Source: Candidatus Peribacterales bacterium (GTDB taxonomy: Bacteria; Patescibacteriota; Gracilibacteria; Peribacterales; Peribacteraceae). Taken from it: a stretch of DNA of 14,969 bases. Location: positions 1 to 14,969 of the forward strand of contig JAKFXO010000114.1 in assembly GCA_021731345.1 (NCBI GenBank). Reading direction: 5' to 3'. Of this stretch, positions 12,522 to 14,969 are shown piece after piece. The position numbers were made by a program, and so were the translations under genes. The notes below the pieces were generated by a model. It ran no database searches. It worked only from the letters and a program-made list of their open reading frames with translations, and had not been told where the DNA came from. How positions within the stretch are numbered: the first letter of the stretch is position 1; each line of letters starts with the position of its first letter.

Positions 12522-14969
12522 ATGAGTAAGGACATCACCAGTGGCGCTCCCGCGCCCCATGAGGGCGAGAAGGCCAGTTTCCCAAATCTGGAAGAACTCA
12601 AGAACGTGAAAACCATCGTTTTGCTTGGCTCAGGAGCCCTTAAAATCGGAGAAGCCGGCGAGTTCGACTACTCAGGTTCGCAGGCGATCAAAGCATTTAA
12701 AGAAGAGGGAAAGCGCGTCGTCCTCATCAACCCAAACATCGCCACGAACCAAACAAGCTGGGGGCTCGCTGACCGCGTGTACTTCCTTCCTGTGAAGCCG
12801 GAATTCGTAGAAAAAGTCATCGCTGAAGAAAAGCCGGAAGCCATTGCACTCTCCTTCGGAGGACAGACTGCACTGAACTGCGGTGTCGCACTGGAAGATT
12901 CCGGGATCCTGAAGAAATACAACGTACGTGTGCTTGGAACATCTGTTGATGCCATCAAGAAAACGGAGGACCGTGCGCTCTTTAATGCAGAACTCAATTC
13001 CATTGGCGTATCAGTTCCGCGTTCTCTTGCATGCGAGTCATTTGAGGAAGCAAAAGAAGCGATTGGAAAAATTGGGCTGCCGGTCATGATCCGCGCTGCA
13101 TTCGCACTCGGAGGAAAAGGAAGCGGTAGAGCAGCAACACAAGAAAAAGCAGAAGAAATCCTTAAAGTCGCATTTGTCGAATCTCACCAAGTACTCGTAG
13201 AGGAAGACCTAACGGGCTGGAAAGAGATCGAGTACGAAGTCGTGCGTGACGCGTATGACAACTGCATCACGGTCTGCAACATGGAGAACATCGATCCGCT
13301 CGGTATCCACACCGGTGAGTCCATCGTCGTCGCACCAAGTCAGACGCTCGACAATGAGGATTACCAAATGCTTCGCACCATCGCACTGAAAGTCATCCGC
13401 CATCTCGGCATTGTTGGCGAGTGCAACATTCAGTACGCACTCCATCCGAAGAGTCGCACGTACCGCGTCATCGAGGTAAATGCTCGCCTCAGTCGCAGCT
13501 CCGCACTCGCCTCCAAGGCGACCGGTTACCCACTCGCATTCGTCGCCGCCAAACTCGCACTCGGATACGCACTGCCGGACATCAAGAACTCCATCACCAA
13601 AGTGACGTGCGCGGACTTCGAGCCTTCGCTGGACTACGTCGCCGTGAAAGTGCCGCGTTGGGATCTTGCGAAATTTAACTTTGTCTCCACGGAAATCTCA
13701 ACAGAGATGAAATCCGTCGGTGAAGTGATGGCGCTTGGCCGCTCGATGGAGGAAGCGCTTCAGAAAGCCATGCGCATGCTGAATAACGGAGCACAGGGAC
13801 TCTTCCCGGTTCCGATGAAATTTGCAAAGAAAGACCTTAAGAGCGAAATCAAAACACCGAGCCCGCGTCGTATGTACGCGGTCGCAGAAGGACTCTGTGG
13901 AGAATTCAGTGTTGAGGAAATCAATATTATGACTGGCATCGACAAGTGGTTTTTGGAACGCATCAAGCGTTGTGCGGACTTGAAACACGAACTGTTTCAG
14001 ACGAAGTCGACGGCTCTCACGCCGGCACTTCTACGAAATGCGAAAGACTGCGGCTTCTCAGACAAAGGCATTGCGATGATTCGCGATGAAACGCAGGAAG
14101 AAGTTACCGAAGCGCGTCTGAAAGCCGGCATCATTCCAGTCGTTAAACAAATCGACACGCTCGCTGGAGAATTCCCAGCACAAACGAACTACATGTTCTT
14201 TACGTACCGGGGCACTGCTCCTGATGTCACGTTTGAAACGAAACCAAAAGAGCGCGTCATCGTTATCGGTGGCGGGCCATACTCCATCGGTTCATCCGTA
14301 GAATTTGACTGGTGCTGTGTGCAGTCGGTACGCGAACTCATGAAGCAAGGCTTTGAAGTGACGATGATCAACTCCAATCCAGAGACGGTGAGTACGGACT
14401 ACGACGAGTGTGATCAGCTGTTCTTCGATGAACTCACCCTTGAACGCGTGATGGACGTCGTACGGCTCCTGAAGCCGATTGGCGTCGTGGTCTCCATGGG
14501 TGGGCAGATTCCTAACTCACTTGCGCTCAAGCTCGCAAAAGAAGGTGTGCCGATTCTTGGTACCGACTCTGCAGATATTGATCGCGCTGAAGACAGGCAC
14601 AAATTCGGCAAACTGATGGACGAACTACAAGTGGATCAACCCGAGTGGAGAGAATTTGCAGACCTCGCATCTGCGAAACAATTTGCAAAGACCGCAGGTT
14701 ACCCCGTCATCGTTCGTCCGAGCTACGTGCTCTCGGGTGCCGCCATGACAGTCGTAATGTGTGAAGACGATCTGAAAGAATTCATCGAGGAAGCAACGCA
14801 CCTCAGTAAAGAGGCACCGGTCGTCATCTCTAAATTTGAAACGAATGCGAAGGAGATCGACTTCGACGGTGTCGCGCAAAACGGTAAACTACTGCTCTAC
14901 GCCATTAGTGAACATGTTGAGAACGCAGGCGTGCACTCTGGAGATGCAACCATCGTCTTGCCGCCGCAG
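12522..14969 (+). CDS. carB: Carbamoyl-phosphate synthase large subunit (partial, C-terminus off window)
   Basis: 816 codons in frame to the right edge; full CarB is about 1070 residues, so about 250, including the rest of the second ATP-grasp domain and the regulatory domain, lie outside. CarB makes carbamoyl phosphate from bicarbonate, ammonia and two ATP for pyrimidine and arginine synthesis. N-terminal synthetase half: LGSGALKIGEAGEFDYSGSQ near 35-54, and metal/phosphate ligands E318, N320, R322 in IEVNARLSR. A linker/oligomerisation region spans about 420-570; the second synthetase half opens with VIVIGGGPYSIGSSVEFDWC near 579 and has VVRPSYVLSGAAM around 730-742. Several blocks (KVPRWDLAKF, SSVEFDWC, MGGQIPNSLALKL) resemble the Bacteroidota-type and eukaryotic CAD sequences more than E. 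coli CarB. ATG 12522 has no Shine-Dalgarno sequence; an in-frame GTG at 12498 is an alternative. No carA is seen next to it upstream. Confidence 0.95.
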   Translation, partial: MSKDITSGAPAPHEGEKASFPNLEELKNVKTIVLLGSGALKIGEAGEFDYSGSQAIKAFKEEGKRVVLINPNIATNQTSWGLADRVYFLPVKPEFVEKVIAEEKPEAIALSFGGQTALNCGVALEDSGILKKYNVRVLGTSVDAIKKTEDRALFNAELNSIGVSVPRSLACESFEEAKEAIGKIGLPVMIRAAFALGGKGSGRAATQEKAEEILKVAFVESHQVLVEEDLTGWKEIEYEVVRDAYDNCITVCNMENIDPLGIHTGESIVVAPSQTLDNEDYQMLRTIALKVIRHLGIVGECNIQYALHPKSRTYRVIEVNARLSRSSALASKATGYPLAFVAAKLALGYALPDIKNSITKVTCADFEPSLDYVAVKVPRWDLAKFNFVSTEISTEMKSVGEVMALGRSMEEALQKAMRMLNNGAQGLFPVPMKFAKKDLKSEIKTPSPRRMYAVAEGLCGEFSVEEINIMTGIDKWFLERIKRCADLKHELFQTKSTALTPALLRNAKDCGFSDKGIAMIRDETQEEVTEARLKAGIIPVVKQIDTLAGEFPAQTNYMFFTYRGTAPDVTFETKPKERVIVIGGGPYSIGSSVEFDWCCVQSVRELMKQGFEVTMINSNPETVSTDYDECDQLFFDELTLERVMDVVRLLKPIGVVVSMGGQIPNSLALKLAKEGVPILGTDSADIDRAEDRHKFGKLMDELQVDQPEWREFADLASAKQFAKTAGYPVIVRPSYVLSGAAMTVVMCEDDLKEFIEEATHLSKEAPVVISKFETNAKEIDFDGVAQNGKLLLYAISEHVENAGVHSGDATIVLPPQ

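Noticed and set aside
12668..13087. Minus-strand 139-residue frame
   Set aside because: Antisense to the highly conserved first synthetase half of carB.
1..14969. UGA-as-glycine code (table 25)
   Set aside because: All genes are complete without in-frame UGA, and glycine is normally encoded by GGN.

Overview
The window is a gene-dense bacterial chromosome segment. Eight genes run leftwards (minus strand) and one, carB, runs rightwards from 12522. The standard code applies: long frames are intact, stops seen are six TAA and one TAG, and UGA is not read through. Moderate GC, little Shine-Dalgarno sequence, a stand-alone VirD4/TraG-like ATPase with a long membrane-anchored N-terminus, and large SLH-like and FG-GAP envelope proteins together suggest Patescibacteria/CPR, perhaps the Peribacteria/Peregrinibacteria side. 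That placement is inference from gene style; no rRNA or marker tree is available here.

Right to left: carB (12522 to right edge, partial) is divergent from two exported peptidoglycan-directed proteins, a 3D-domain protein with three peptidoglycan-binding repeats (10929-12296) and an RlpA-like protein with an SLH-like N-terminus (9789-10877). A terminator and an extended -10 promoter with an overlapping palindrome separate these from the VirD4/TraG-like ATPase (7078-9690). After a second palindrome with the same GACAG/CTGTC half-sites comes a tight cluster: an unrecognised Cys/His-bearing gene (6369-7013), a MutY-like adenine glycosylase (5383-6354), a YbaB/EbfC-like protein (5053-5379) and mltG (4027-5043), with gaps of 14, 3 and 9 bases. 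A terminator and another extended -10 promoter then precede a giant membrane-anchored surface protein, 1312 residues of which are in the window (3936 to left edge).

Three genes (mltG, rlpA-like, 3D/PG-binding) concern cell-wall cutting or remodelling, and together with the giant FG-GAP protein they make this largely an envelope-biogenesis neighbourhood. DNA repair and nucleoid-associated functions (mutY, ybaB) share the mltG transcript. The most notable observations are: a MutY that has lost three of its four iron-sulfur cysteines and carries a winged-helix-like tail in place of the usual C-terminal domain; a seven-repeat FG-GAP propeller at the base of a mosaic surface protein; and two promoter-proximal palindromes sharing a half-site. 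No mobile element, CRISPR array, tRNA or rRNA was seen.
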